Shown one piece after another: positions 11,537 through 21,477 of a DNA stretch of 64,000 nt. A program made the translations under genes and the position numbers. The DNA lies in contig CM043966.1 of the NCBI GenBank assembly GCA_014529385.2, positions 42,753,537 to 42,817,536 on the forward strand, read 5' to 3'. Origin of the DNA: Adiantum capillus-veneris (Eukaryota; Streptophyta; Polypodiopsida; Polypodiales; Pteridaceae). The notes beneath the pieces are model-generated. The model ran no database searches. It was not told where the DNA came from and worked only from the letters and a program-made list of their open reading frames with translations. Within the stretch, counting starts at the first letter, position 1; each line of letters begins with the position of its first letter.

Positions 11537-12016
11537 TAGTTGGGCTATGGGGACATATGGTTCAACCTCTTGGACACGCAATGTTTTGGGTTTTATTTCC
11601 TTAAGAGGCGATATCTCATGGACTATGGCTTGAGTGGCAGGGCCAAGAGTTGGTTTCTGTGTTGTGACACCCCCTGTCCTCCAATCAATAGTGCATTTGG
11701 TGGCTATCATCCACGTGCATCCTAGGTTTATATTACCCTCCATAGTTCCAACACACATGACCAAAAAGTCTTGAGCTACAACCCCATTGTCATAACTGAC
11801 AGAAGTACACCAGATTCCAAAAATCGCAGTTGTTTTCTTGTTGACATCCTTGACTTGGATAATACTCTCAGATAGAGGTGGCTTCCCTAACTGACACCAC
11901 ACCCCATATGATAGCAGATTATATTTAGCACCCATGTCCAATAAGGCGTTATATAGCACTTTTCCATAGGTGCTGTTTAGCTCAATAGGGTATCGTAGAG
12001 GTGTGTCAAAGTCCAA
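11324..12016 (-). CDS. Second retropepsin-like protein encoded 3' of integrase (element A)
   Basis: The ORF has 230 codons. Residues ~18-45 read KVLYNALLDMGAKYNLLS followed by YGVWCQLG, which is the layout of a retropepsin active-site loop and following helix (ALLDTGA..N.I......LG). The next ~90 residues show the expected beta-rich pattern, with IQVKDVN, QDFLVM and NLGCTWM. The canonical Asp is kept, but the next residue is Met, where retropepsins have Ser or Thr. The C-terminal part is basic (SAKRRDPGKRRPTRSKK). It lies after integrase, whereas the element's usual protease lies between gag and RT, so the element carries two protease-like domains. Whether it cleaves anything is unknown; DMG instead of DTG/DSG may weaken it. 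Confidence 0.6.
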   Translation of the reverse strand: MDFDTPLRYPIELNSTYGKVLYNALLDMGAKYNLLSYGVWCQLGKPPLSESIIQVKDVNKKTTAIFGIWCTSVSYDNGVVAQDFLVMCVGTMEGNINLGCTWMIATKCTIDWRTGGVTTQKPTLGPATQAIVHEISPLKEIKPKTLRVQEVEPYVPIAQLYGASTDVVEIKLETHKTHPNITKKTYKWVPKASLATIASAKRRDPGKRRPTRSKKCNETWRWIPKRLLEA

Positions 12017-12070
12017 TCAATCCTCGTCAGTTTCAACGTGGAATGCATGTGTAACTCCAAGGTTAGCCTC

Positions 12071-13344
12071 TCATTTTTGTCTTATGCGTTGTTGTCGCTC
12101 CTTAGCCTTAGCTTGAGCTTGTATCTTCTTCAATTCTATTTGTGCCTTGGCTGCCTTTTTTGTGTGGATGGCACGTAACTCCTCTTGGCTTAAAGGATCA
12201 TAGTATCTTTTAAATTTGCTCCCATTGAGGAATCCAATGGTTTCAAATCCATCAAGAGTCTCCACACGAATGGTTCCTTGTGGGGTGATCTCACATACTC
12301 TATATGGTCCTTTTCCCGCATATTTCAACTTTTTCTTTTCGTTACGCACTCCATACATAAGGACTTTATCACCAACATTGATATCTTTGTTCTTTAGATG
12401 ACGGTCAAACCATTTCTTCCTCCTATCTTTCTCCATAAGTGCATTTTGCACAGCTAACTGCCTCTCTTCATCTAGCCTTTCAAGGATATATAATCACTCA
12501 ACTAAGGGGTTACCATCTCAACCTTCTTGAGAAGCTACACGAAGACTAGGAACAACAAACTCCCATGGCATAACCACTTCTTGGCCATACACCATCTTAA
12601 ACGTGTGCAGTTAATGGCAACTTTGTACGCAGTACGATAAGCCCATAGAGCTGATGTAAGCTTTAAATCCCAATCTGTGCGATGAGCTTCCACCGTTTTG
12701 GTCAAGATAGAGATTAAGGTCTTGTTGGTGCTCTCAGCTTGGCCATTTGCTTGTGGATAATAAGGTGTGGACTTATGGTGAGCTATCATAAAGTTGTTAG
12801 TGAGTACTTTTATTACTCCATTTATAAAATGAGTACCATTGTCACTCACAATCTCAAAGGGACAACCAAATCTTGTAATAATGTTCTGAAAGAGAAGCTT
12901 GGCAGTTGACCTCCCATCGGCCTTACTTGTCGCCCTGGCTTCTGCCCACTTTGTCACATAGTCAGTGGCAACGATAATATATCGAGATTGAGTGCTACGA
13001 GTTGCCGGACTAATTGGGCCTACAAAGTCCAAACCCCATTTTTCAAATGGTTGAGTCACTTTAACAGGATGTAAAGGCATCTTATCCTTTCGTTGTGTGA
13101 TCTTGTAACGTTGGCATTCATCACATCCTTTTGCAAAGAGTGATGCATCCTTGAATAAGGTTGGCCACCAATAGCCTGATTGCAACACCTTTCTAACTGT
13201 TAGTTGCCCTGAGAAATGTCCTGTGGCTATACCCATGTGGGTTTCTCGCAGTATGTATAAACACTCATCCTCACGGGTACAACGTCTAAGAATATCATCC
13301 TTCCCTAGCCTGTAGAGAGTTCCTGCAATGAGAGAGAGGTTCAC
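12071..13344 (-). pseudogene. Integrase of element A
   Basis: On the minus strand the segment 13344-12535 carries the HHCC zinc-binding region (H in ETHMGIATGH, CDECQRYK) and the DDE core: WGLDFVGPI, SDNGTHF and YYPQANGQAEST supply the three acidic residues. The typical sequence YIIVATDYVTKWAEA lies between the first and second. A frameshift near 12600-12620 breaks the core's C-terminal end. The C-terminal domain continues in another frame at 12451-12071 (VGDKVLMYG, GKGPYRVCEI), ending in a lysine/glutamine-rich coiled tail (about AKAQIELKKIQAQAKAKERQ). No chromodomain is visible. Catalytic residues are intact, but the frame is not, so this copy cannot make integrase. Confidence 0.9.
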
Positions 13345-15018
13345 ATTCTTTTAACAGTTTTCGAGCTATGTCTTTACGAAGCTCTTTGGGTGGAACACCA
13401 CTAACTAGAAAGTTCACAATCTTCTCACTCCATTCAGGTATGGTTTTGACTAGGAATAGAGAAGTATCGGGCAACTCATCATCGACTCCAGTAGGGGCTT
13501 CACCATTGGGTATGCGAGACAAATGATTTGCCATGACATGTCTTTTACCAGGTCTTACCACAACGGTAAAATCAAACTCAAGGAGAATTAATAACCATCG
13601 TGTAATTCTTCCCGTGGAACAAGGTTTATTTACTAGATACAACAAAGCTTGATGATCAACATAGAAAACAAACTTGTTGGTCAGAAGATAGTAGCAAAAT
13701 TTCTTCACTGCATAAATCATACCTAAACCTTCTCGCTCTGTAGTGGTGTAGTTTCTCTCGGCATCATTCAGTTGATGACTTGCAAAGCTAATGGGTAGTC
13801 CAGTTTATGTTCTCCTGGTTGAGTTAGAACACACCCAATAGCAAAGTTCGATGCATCAATATACACATGGAAAATTACATTCCAATCAGGCACTCATAGA
13901 ATAAGAGCGCTAATCAAGGTCTTTTTCAATGACTCATAAGCATGGTCACACTCCGCGGTCCATTGGAGCTCAATAAGAAGCTTGTACAAAGGACGAGCTA
14001 TCTTGACAAAGTTTAAAAAAAACCGTCGGTAATAACCAACATGGCCCATGAACCTTTGAACTCCTTTATAGTTTGTAGGAGGTGGCAATTCAGCAATGGC
14101 TTTAATTTTGCTCTCATCTGTGGAAATCCCATTTTTGGACACTATATGCCCTAAAATGACTCCATGTTTAACCCAAAATTGGCATTTGAAAGGGTTTAAG
14201 GAGATGCGATACAATCTGCACTTCTCAAACACTTTTCGTAAGCATGATAGATGTTCTTTCCAAGAAGAATAAACACAAAGGTCATCTTAGAAAGCTTCGC
14301 AAAACTCCCTCAAATATTCTCTAAAAGCAGTGTTTATTAATCTTTGAAAGGTAGTAGGGACATTGGTTAAGCCAAAAGCCATAACATGAAATGCAAACAC
14401 TCCAAATTCAGTTATAAAGGCTAATTTAGCTTGGTCCTCTAGCGCAATTGTGATTTGATTGTAGCCAGAGTACCCATCTAAAAATCTATAAGCTCCCTTC
14501 CTTGCAACTCTTTCAAGCACATGTTCTAAATATGGCAAGGGGTAATGGTCCCTCCTAGTGGTAGCATTGACCTTCTTGAGATCCACGTACACTTCAAGTT
14601 TCCCATTCTTTTTTGGCACAATCACTATTGGAGACACCCATTCTGAGTGCTCAATAGGGTATATGAATCCGCATTCCACAAGCTTTTCAATCTCTTCTTG
14701 AACGATCTTCGCATATTTAGGATTCATTGGGTAGGGTCGTTGCTGAAGTGGTTTAGCCATGCTATTCATGGGGATTGTGTGTCGCACCACGAAAGGTGGA
14801 ACACCTTTCATATCATGATATGTCCAAGCAAATATATCCCTGAATTCCTTGAGAAGTTCTCTAAGTACACACTCCTCCGTCTCGGTCAGATCTTGGGCAA
14901 TGAAGACAGGTTTGGACTCTTCTCCTGGGTATGCTAACTCTATTTCCTTAACTATCGTTGGACCATCATAGACTCCATTGCTTCCATCGATAGGTTTTCT
15001 TTGAGCCTTTGTATACAC
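13295..15018 (-). pseudogene. Reverse transcriptase and RNase H of element A
   Basis: RT occupies 15018-14287 and shows, in order, KPLQQRPYPMNP, VSPIVIVPKKNGKLEVYVD, YPLPYLE, RFLDGYSGYNQI, FGVFAFHVMAFGLTNVPTTFQ. The catalytic box follows as a stop codon then DDL (TAA at 14289-14287 replaces the Leu before DD), so RT is cut exactly at its active site. Reading resumes at 14232 with the thumb (LGHIVSKNGI, MGHVGYYRRF). RNase H follows in a shifted frame, with DASNFAIGCVL near 13860-13830 and YAVKKFCYYLL, FYVDHQALLYL at 13720-13295. At least one frameshift lies between 14232 and 13720 and another before integrase. The sequence is close to plant non-chromovirus RTs by eye. Confidence 0.9.
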
Positions 15019-15954
15019 AACCTTACGTTCCTTTGTGGTGTAGGATTTGAAATGTTCAGGTGCAGGTGTAAGTCTGTGGAGTCCTGTTGTTCTGTGGACT
15101 GTGATTTCACTTCCGATTTCTTTTATTGTTGAGCTAACTCTCGATTTTGTTGTCTCCTTACGGTACGGCTCAAATTTGGCTTCTCTGTAGCCTCTAGTTG
15201 TGCGATGTGAATGGGTTGTGGACTAAACCACATAACACTTTGAAGGTATTCACCCCAGCTATCTACCAACTTCTGATGAGCATCACATGCCCCTATATAA
15301 TTAAGCCATTCTGCGATAGATTTCTTTTCTCTTGTCTAATTTTCAATTGCGGCCGATCTCTAGTGAAGAGTCACTAGAGGAATTGCTACTTGTGTCTTCT
15401 GCTCCCTTGGATAGATTGTCATCTAGGGTACCACTGGGCCCTGAACGGTTTGTCCCCACATTTGCACTAAGATTTAACTCAGATTCTTCGTCCTCAGAGT
15501 CAATTTCAATTGATGATTCTGACCCCAAATCGTGTGGGCTATAGTCTTGTGAGGCGCTACTGGTTCCATTGCCAGTCAAACCCTCATCTTATAGGTCATC
15601 AAAAGCTATATGCATTGCTTCTAGCATATTTAAGGGTACAAGTATTTCATCCCCCTCAGGTGTTACCCATGTCGTCCCATGTTTCCCCAAGTGTCTATGG
15701 TTGCTGCTAGGTGGACCCAATCCACATTGTCAGACTCAGTCATCCCAAGTAGAACATCCATATAAGGAGAATCTTCCCCAACATCAGTGTCCGCTTTACA
15801 CGTGTAACAATATTGCAATGGGGCCGAGTGAACTGTGGTGTCATATCTATGATCAATTATGAACCTATTTCCTAGAGGATGTGCTCGACCAGTTACAAGA
15901 TCTACTCAAATAATAGAATCTTGGAACTGCAAGTAGACATGGTTTTTAAACCAG
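15019..15954 (-). pseudogene. Protease-RT linker of element A
   Basis: The region is in frame with both neighbours but contains stops. One open piece, 15579-15343 (78 codons), is acidic and serine rich (DLGSESSIEIDSEDEESEL). No domain is recognised; it is a spacer of pol. Confidence 0.5.
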
Positions 15955-16374
15955 TCATGCACCATTTTTGCTTAAGATCATCTCAGATGACATAGTGTTC
16001 TTGGAGAAATCCATAACAATGAAGGTAACTCTTATTTTATGTCCAAAGACCTTGATCTTGAGATCTTCTAGCATCCCAATAGGTTTAACAATAGACCCAT
16101 TGGCTATCTTCACTACTATGGTTGTGGTCGCAAGGTGAGGTCTTCCCATAGTTTCCCATCAATTTTTAGTCACAATGCTAACCCCAGCGCCACCATCAAG
16201 GATTCCCTTCACAATTAATCCCTTAGTAGTGATTGGTATGGTTGCATTGGATTCATCACCCTCAAAGTATTGTCCCAACTTGTTAACAGGTATTTCTATA
16301 ACAAAGTTCTCATCTAGGTTGGGTTGTGGATCTAAGTGTTCCTCCTCTATTGGCATCTCCCCAGATCCATCCAT
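15955..16374 (-). pseudogene. Retroviral-type aspartic protease of element A
   Basis: The two open segments 16374-16159 and 16149-15955 are in the same frame, separated by a stop. The active-site loop reads ILDGGAGVSIV, a DGGA variant of DTGA/DSGA seen in some plant gypsy proteases. It is followed by IANGSIVKPIGML and VTFIVMDF, the flap and C-terminal strands. It lies between the zinc-knuckle region and RT, the usual place. The expected ILGRPW-like end is degraded to MILSKNGA. Confidence 0.8.
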
Positions 16375-16962
16375 CTGTGCAAATTATGATAGCCCAAACT
16401 TTAGTTCTCCATTGAGGAAAGCTCGAAGAGCTGAGACTAGCTCAGGGTCTTTAGATGGGATCTCCATTTCTTTCATAGGATCAGGTGGTCCCTCTGTAAA
16501 CAGTCTTTCCATCAAGAAGTGAGTACGCCCACTTTCCCATGACTTTAAGTCACTTTCTTCTTGGATGACACTAGGTATGGCTAAGGGTCTATGGACTTGG
16601 TGAGGTTGTTGTTGCATAGGGAACACGGTGTCTGCAATCTGGATCTACCTAGGTGCTGGTTCTAGATCCCTTTGGGTATCTTCTACCAAACTCCTGAATT
16701 GCTTGACTCGCTCAATATCCTCTTTAGGGTTTGGATAAGTTCCTATCTTCTTCTTGGATCCTGGCCATTGTGGCTCATGAAGATATTCCTTGTTGGTTTC
16801 TATCTTAGTGGTCGTTTTGGCCTCCATGGTTTCACCTGAATCAGAATCCTCTTCAGCGTCGCTCATATATACAGGGTGGTCACTAGTCCCTATGTTGGTC
16901 TTTGACCTGGGGTCTGACTTCGTTGCTTTTTGCAATCTCTTCCTTCGTGTTTTCTTCTTTTT
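16375..16962 (-). pseudogene. Gag-protease linker of element A
   Basis: Two open pieces in the gag-pol frame: 16935-16645 (96 codons, lysine/threonine and acidic residues, SDAEEDSDSGETMEAKT) and 16626-16384 (80 codons). Each ends in a stop. No catalytic motif; it links the nucleocapsid zinc knuckles to the protease. Confidence 0.55.
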
Positions 16963-17910
16963 CTAAGATTGGGCAATTGATGTCGTGTATCTTTCCTCAA
17001 GAATATAATTTTTTTTTTGGAGCATCGATTGTGTGAGTACGTTTACTGGTACCACATGTGTACTTTGTGAGGGCTCCTCAGTAACCTCAATCAAGTTTAA
17101 TGGCATGATCTTCTGTGCATTTGGATTATTTGGACATTGGGCAATCAAATGATCTATGCCACATCGATTACACATGAGTATCGGCATTGTAGACGTGCTT
17201 GCTTGATTGGTTTGCATTAGTGTGGCGTTCTTTTGTAGCCTAATAGGACACTCGGCCACACGATGTGGACCTCCACACTCATAGCATTGAAGAGGTGGTC
17301 TCTTAGCAGTGTAATTGATATTTTGGGCTCTTGCAGCAAGAGCAGCTACTTGATAGACAGGTTTGACTTGTCCCCAATAGTCCTCCATGTAGTATTGTGG
17401 ACTTTCTTCAAGCGCATCCATCCCATAGGCAATATTAGGGTCTATATCTTCCTCACAACCTTCCAAAAAAGCAATGGATGACTCACAACCCACTTGATTC
17501 ACAGAAGTGATTCTTGGATGTGGTGGTTGCGGTCCTAGCACTGGAGGTGGTAAGGGTGTTGTTTGAACAACATTTTGGGCCCTAGGGACCATGTGTTGTG
17601 CTATTTGTTCAAGAGGTGGAGCCGGCATCAATGCAAGCACTCGAGGTGTGTCTGTCCATGCTAAGGTTGGTCTATTGGCCATCGCACGCTTAAATACTAT
17701 GCAATCCTTAGCTTGATGACCATACCTCCCACAGGCATTGCAGTTCCCATTGAATTGTACTTTAAAAGTAGGGCATTCACTGGTACTATACGGTCCATAG
17801 CATACTGAGCACCATTGTTGCTCCCTTCTTGGATACATATGATTGTTTTGTTGAGCACGATTGTCTCTAAGACTCTCTTGAATAGCCTTGGTGAGATCTG
17901 TTAAAGTCAT
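16963..17910 (-). pseudogene. Gag nucleocapsid region with zinc knuckles (element A)
   Basis: An open 315-codon stretch in the gag frame. It contains one canonical CX2CX4HX4C knuckle (CNACGRYGHQAKDC), two CX2CX3HX4C variants (CYECGGPHRVAEC and CNRCGIDHLIAQC), and one degenerate copy lacking the His (CSVCYGPYSTSEC). Such knuckles bind the element's RNA during packaging. Four in a row spread over ~250 residues is more than the one or two usual for plant gypsy gag. A proline-rich section lies between the second and third. The ATG at 17910 directly follows a TAG stop of the upstream segment, so it is not the true start. Confidence 0.8.
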
Positions 17911-19206
17911 CTAAGATATCTTTTGCTCCTTAGCAATAGGCTTTAGGGTCATTGGCTGATGCCCCGATGCTTGCGAGCTAGTAGATTTAGGCTCAAGAGA
18001 CACTCTTTCTCCTTGAATCATTAAATTATCCTCCAATTGGATCGCATTGGTGGTGACTGCTTCCCAAGTGGTGATACCTCTAATGACTAGGCCATTGTAG
18101 ATATCCTCATGTCGTAATCCCCTAATTAATCTATCAAGAAATTGATTATTATTGAAGCGCTCATTTTGATTACAACGAGAATTCAAATGCTTTAAGCGAC
18201 TAATGAAGTCTCTCACCGACTCTCCTTCCTCTTGTTGGGCTTTCTGGAGTTGAGAGGCTACACCCCAAAGCACTACCTCTCATATGTATTCTTTCAAGAA
18301 CAGTCTCCTAAGAGTAGGGTAAATTGTTTTTTCTTCCACCCTTAGGGTTCTATACCAATCCCCAACCTTCCCACTTAAGGTTAGGCTTAAAGCATTACTC
18401 TTATGCAGGTCATTGTGTTCTCCTAGAGAATCGCATATTTGTTCAAACACTTTGATATGCTTTCTCACATCCCCGTCTCCACTAAATTTTTGTGTGAGCT
18501 TGGCTATTTGTACTACCTTACTTCTAGGTTCTCTATCAGGCGTGCTACGCATATTCTCAGCAATAGATCGACCGATAGCTTGAGCAAATGTTGCCAAGTC
18601 ACCTAAGTGAGCAAGAACCGTGGGTGGAGGTGCTCCAGAGACTACATGTGGAGTAGGTATTGGCATTGGGCTTGGCGCATAGGAAGCCCTTGGGTTCCAC
18701 GTTTGGTACGGTGTTGTGCCATGTGGTGGTCCAAAGTTCATATGTGTGGCCCTAGGCATAGCAGACGTTGGATGTGACATGCTAATGCTAGCCGATATGG
18801 TCCCATGGAAATAAGAGCTTGGGTGTTGTGGTTGTGGAGAATAGGTAGTTGAAACAATGGGAGGGGTAGGGGCTACATGAGTGCGATGATCCATAGGTGC
18901 ATATGATTGGTACACACTTGTAGATACTGTTGCAGGCATTGAGCTACCATGTAGTGGTGCTTTACTAACAAATGAGGTCCATGGCATGTTTCTTGGCATG
19001 CCCATCATTGGGGTAGGCATGGTAGCCGTGGTGTCATCAAGAGAAAGATGAGCTAAACTTGGAAAAGTAAAGCTATCACTTATAGGCTCAGATTGCACTG
19101 AGACCCCTGGCGAAACAACATATGGAGGATCCATCGGACTTACCGAGGGAGTCTTCATTTGCGATAAAGTCGGTTGTTTAGCCTTCCATGTATCCAAGAA
19201 TCTCAT
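17911..19206 (-). pseudogene. Gag capsid region of element A
   Basis: Segments 19206-18280 (308 codons) and 18273-17911 (120 codons) are in one frame, separated by a TGA at 18282-18280. The N-terminal half is Pro/Ser/Thr/Met rich. The capsid core follows (VQIAKLTQKFSGDGDVRKHIKVFEQ, KVGDWYRTL, YPTLRRLFLKEYI, then GESVRDFISRLKHLNSRC and FLDRLIRGLRHEDIY), the usual retrotransposon gag signature. The segment starts with ATG overlapping the TGA stop of the upstream ORF (ATGA at 19206-19203), in a different frame. Either a frameshift mutation or translational coupling explains this; I favour mutation. Confidence 0.8.
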
Positions 19207-20138
19207 GAGACCGTTGAAGGCATGTGGATCCCCTTGTTCGGTCTCTCTAGCTCAAAAACCCTATGGATGATCTCACAAACTCTTTGTTGTTGATCCCTAG
19301 TAGCACCCGTTGTGGATTTTAGGACATCTAACCAACCCACGTGATAGGTGTGACCTGTGTATAGGTCAGTTAGAGTTTTCGTTTGTAGTTCGTACTCCCA
19401 ATTCTCATTTAGGAACGCTCCATCTAAGCTTGAGGTGCTAGGGGTGTCCTTTGAGCTAGATGCAATGTTGCTTTGTATGGGTTGACCCTTAGTGGTCGCT
19501 AATTCATGAGCACTCGATTGCTCTCTTCGTTGCTCCGCCTTGCGTAAGCTCTCAATTTTCTTTTCCCTAGCCACGATGATATATCGCTCAACCTCTTGCA
19601 CTTCGGCAAGGCTTCTACCATCAGGTAATATGATCTCGAAGGAGAATAACTCTGAAGAGTCAAGGGGTGCAGTGAATGGAGTATTCACATGCACACTCTT
19701 TAAGAGCATAGGGTCTACGTTGGTCATGAATGGCAAATTTACTTCCCCATCCCCCTCATTCACATTGTTAGCTCCATGTTCGGAGCGAGTGGCTCTACTA
19801 AAGGTTTCCTTCAAGCAGCTAAGCACACTCGGCCTGGACCGTGGACCCATGGCATGCATGTCTTGGCTTGAGCTATCGGGATTAGGCATTGGGAAACCCT
19901 CCATGACGTCGTAGTCTGAGGAAGAGTCACCAGCCGCTATGTTTGGATTTTGGTTTGTACTACCTTGGGTCCCCGCCGAGGAAGAGTCACTAGCCGCTAT
20001 GTTTGGGTCTTGGTTTGTACTACCTTAGGTCCCCGTCGAGGGCCCGGAACCTAAGGTAGGTGGATATTGAGAATTCGCGTAAGTCGAAATGCTCTCTAGT
20101 TGCTCGGCCTCTAGCGCACGACCAGAGCGCAGATGCAT
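19203..20138 (-). pseudogene. Gag N-terminal region of element A
   Basis: The longest clean ORF starts at 19904 (MEGFPMPNPDSSS; 233 codons), but the frame is open further upstream, through two 20-residue repeats, to a Met at 20138 (MHLRSGRALEAEQ), interrupted only by one TAA in the second repeat. I therefore place the ancestral start near 20138. The protein is charged in the middle (VEEVERYIIVAREKK-like helix, KAEQRREQ) and has no known domain. Confidence 0.55.
19921..20040. repeat. 60-bp tandem repeat, two copies
   Basis: 19921-19980 and 19981-20040 differ at only a few positions. The unit is 20 codons on the minus strand (core STNQNPNIAAGDSS) and lies in the gag N-terminal frame. One copy carries a TAA (from CAA), the other does not. 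Confidence 0.9.
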
Positions 20139-20886
20139 GTGCCTTTGGCACCCTACAAGCATCGATGAATAACCTCGAAGGTTAATCGCTTACATTTTTA
20201 GGCGTCTGTTTTCACTCGTTTTTTGATGTTTTTTAATGATCGGTTTTTTTTATTAAAGTGTGTGATAGCTCGAAACGAGCGTATCACTTAGAGGGTCGCA
20301 GTGTGCTTTACAGCACAACGTTCGGTCACCTAAAGCTCCGTTGGTCCTCAAAAATGTCGATTTTTAGCTAAATACGAGGCTAAAATACGTAATTTTAAAG
20401 GGCGACTGAGGTCTGAGCTTGAGTGTGAGCTTGGGCTTGGGTTTGGACTTAGGTCTGGGAGATATTCTTGATTCCGATCCTACCTTTAAACTCTAAATTT
20501 TTTATTTTTTTATTTTTTTGGGGATAAGGTCGCCGCGGCCGCGCTGTGCGTGCGAGCACACACACACACACCTGACCTACCTACTTACAACTAATACAAC
20601 TACTGCTACACACTAACACACTACTACAGTAACTCATTAGCTCTAACAGATCTACTTACTGCTTATTGTACTTTACACAGAACTAGTATTATGGATCTAC
20701 CACCTTAATCCTAACACCTTATCACAAAAAAAAGCATAGTACCTTTCAATTCTTTATTAACAAAGCAATACACAGCAGCAAAACAAACTCCTTCTCAACA
20801 CACACACCTTCCTTCTCTACCTTTTCTACAATGAAATTGCACCACAAAGAAGCACAGAGTGCCATTCAAACTTAGTGTATGGCATT
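20139..20886 (-). other. 5' leader of element A
   Basis: About 750 bp between the primer-binding site and gag. It includes a short (CA)n at about 20559-20571 and pyrimidine-rich stretches. No ORF is recognised. Confidence 0.6.
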
Positions 20887-20904
20887 TCCCCGACAGGGGC
20901 GCCA
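20887..20904 (-). promoter_or_regulatory. Primer-binding site, tRNA-Asp type (element A)
   Basis: Four bases inside the 5' LTR the minus strand reads TGGCGCCCCTGTCGGGGA. From known plant tRNA-Asp 3' ends the expected site is TGGCGCCGTTGCCGGGGA, so 15 of 18 match. Confidence 0.75.
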
Positions 20905-20908
20905 AAAA

Positions 20909-21127
20909 TGTGCGCATCTATAGCACGTGTCAATGCAGAGACTTGCCGATACACTGTGTGCGAGCCACAAATGTCTCCAAGCACGCAACTAGCCTGACGA
21001 TGGTGTGTCACTCACCGCTCTACGCTTGTTGTCGTGGAGGATTCCTCACCGTGAAGAAGAAGGAGCCGCCGCTACGCCGCGCTCAACCGCTTCGCCGCCG
21101 TCGTGCCGTCGTCGCAATGCTCGATCG

Positions 21128-21169
<42 letters not shown>

Positions 21170-21472
21170 CACACACACACACAAGGAGATCAAGAAGAAG
21201 AAGATGGAGATGGAACAAGAACACTTTTCAATTGCACAAAGGAGAGAATGAGTGAATTTTAGGTTTAGCTGACTTTTATATGAGCTCTCCTCATTTACTT
21301 GGGCGCCCATGCTTAGCCAACTAATCCCTTGAATGTTCCAGTTAGAGTGCGCCTCTCATCGACGATCACTCTTACCCTTTTCCTATTGGACCGACAAGCT
21401 CGGTACTTGACTCTACCAAATAAATAATACGACGTCCGTCTTAGGTGATAGGAATGTGTGTGAGGGTTAACA
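20909..21472 (-). repeat. Right (5') LTR of element A
   Basis: 564 bp, TG..CA on both strands, matching the left LTR at its outer ends and through the CT/CA microsatellite (21129-21183). It lacks the ~750 bp insert-bearing stretch of the left copy and has a shorter CT run. Confidence 0.9.
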
Positions 21473-21477
21473 GACCT
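21473..21477. repeat. Target-site duplication of element A, right copy
   Basis: 'gacct' directly after the CA end of the right LTR, matching 7151-7155. Confidence 0.9.

Larger units (their letters stand above)
7156..21472 (-). mobile_element. Ty3/gypsy LTR retrotransposon (element A), complete but inactivated
   Basis: The element is 14.3 kb on the minus strand. LTRs begin TG and end CA: left 7156-8530 (3' LTR) and right 20909-21472 (5' LTR). A 5-bp duplication 'gacct' flanks it at 7151-7155 and 21473-21477. Inside the right LTR the minus strand has a primer site starting TGGCGCC; inside the left LTR there is a purine tract ending GGAAGGGGGGCA. Coding order is gag, zinc knuckles, protease, RT, RNase H, integrase, then extra ORFs. 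Gag through RT lie in one reading frame from about 19206 to 13894 but are cut by about nine in-frame stops, one at the YLDD box. RT/integrase features and the tRNA-Asp-like primer site suit the non-chromovirus (Tat/Athila-like) side of Ty3/gypsy; that placement is inference. The first 87 LTR bases differ by about 8 percent between copies, so it is not recent. Confidence 0.95.
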
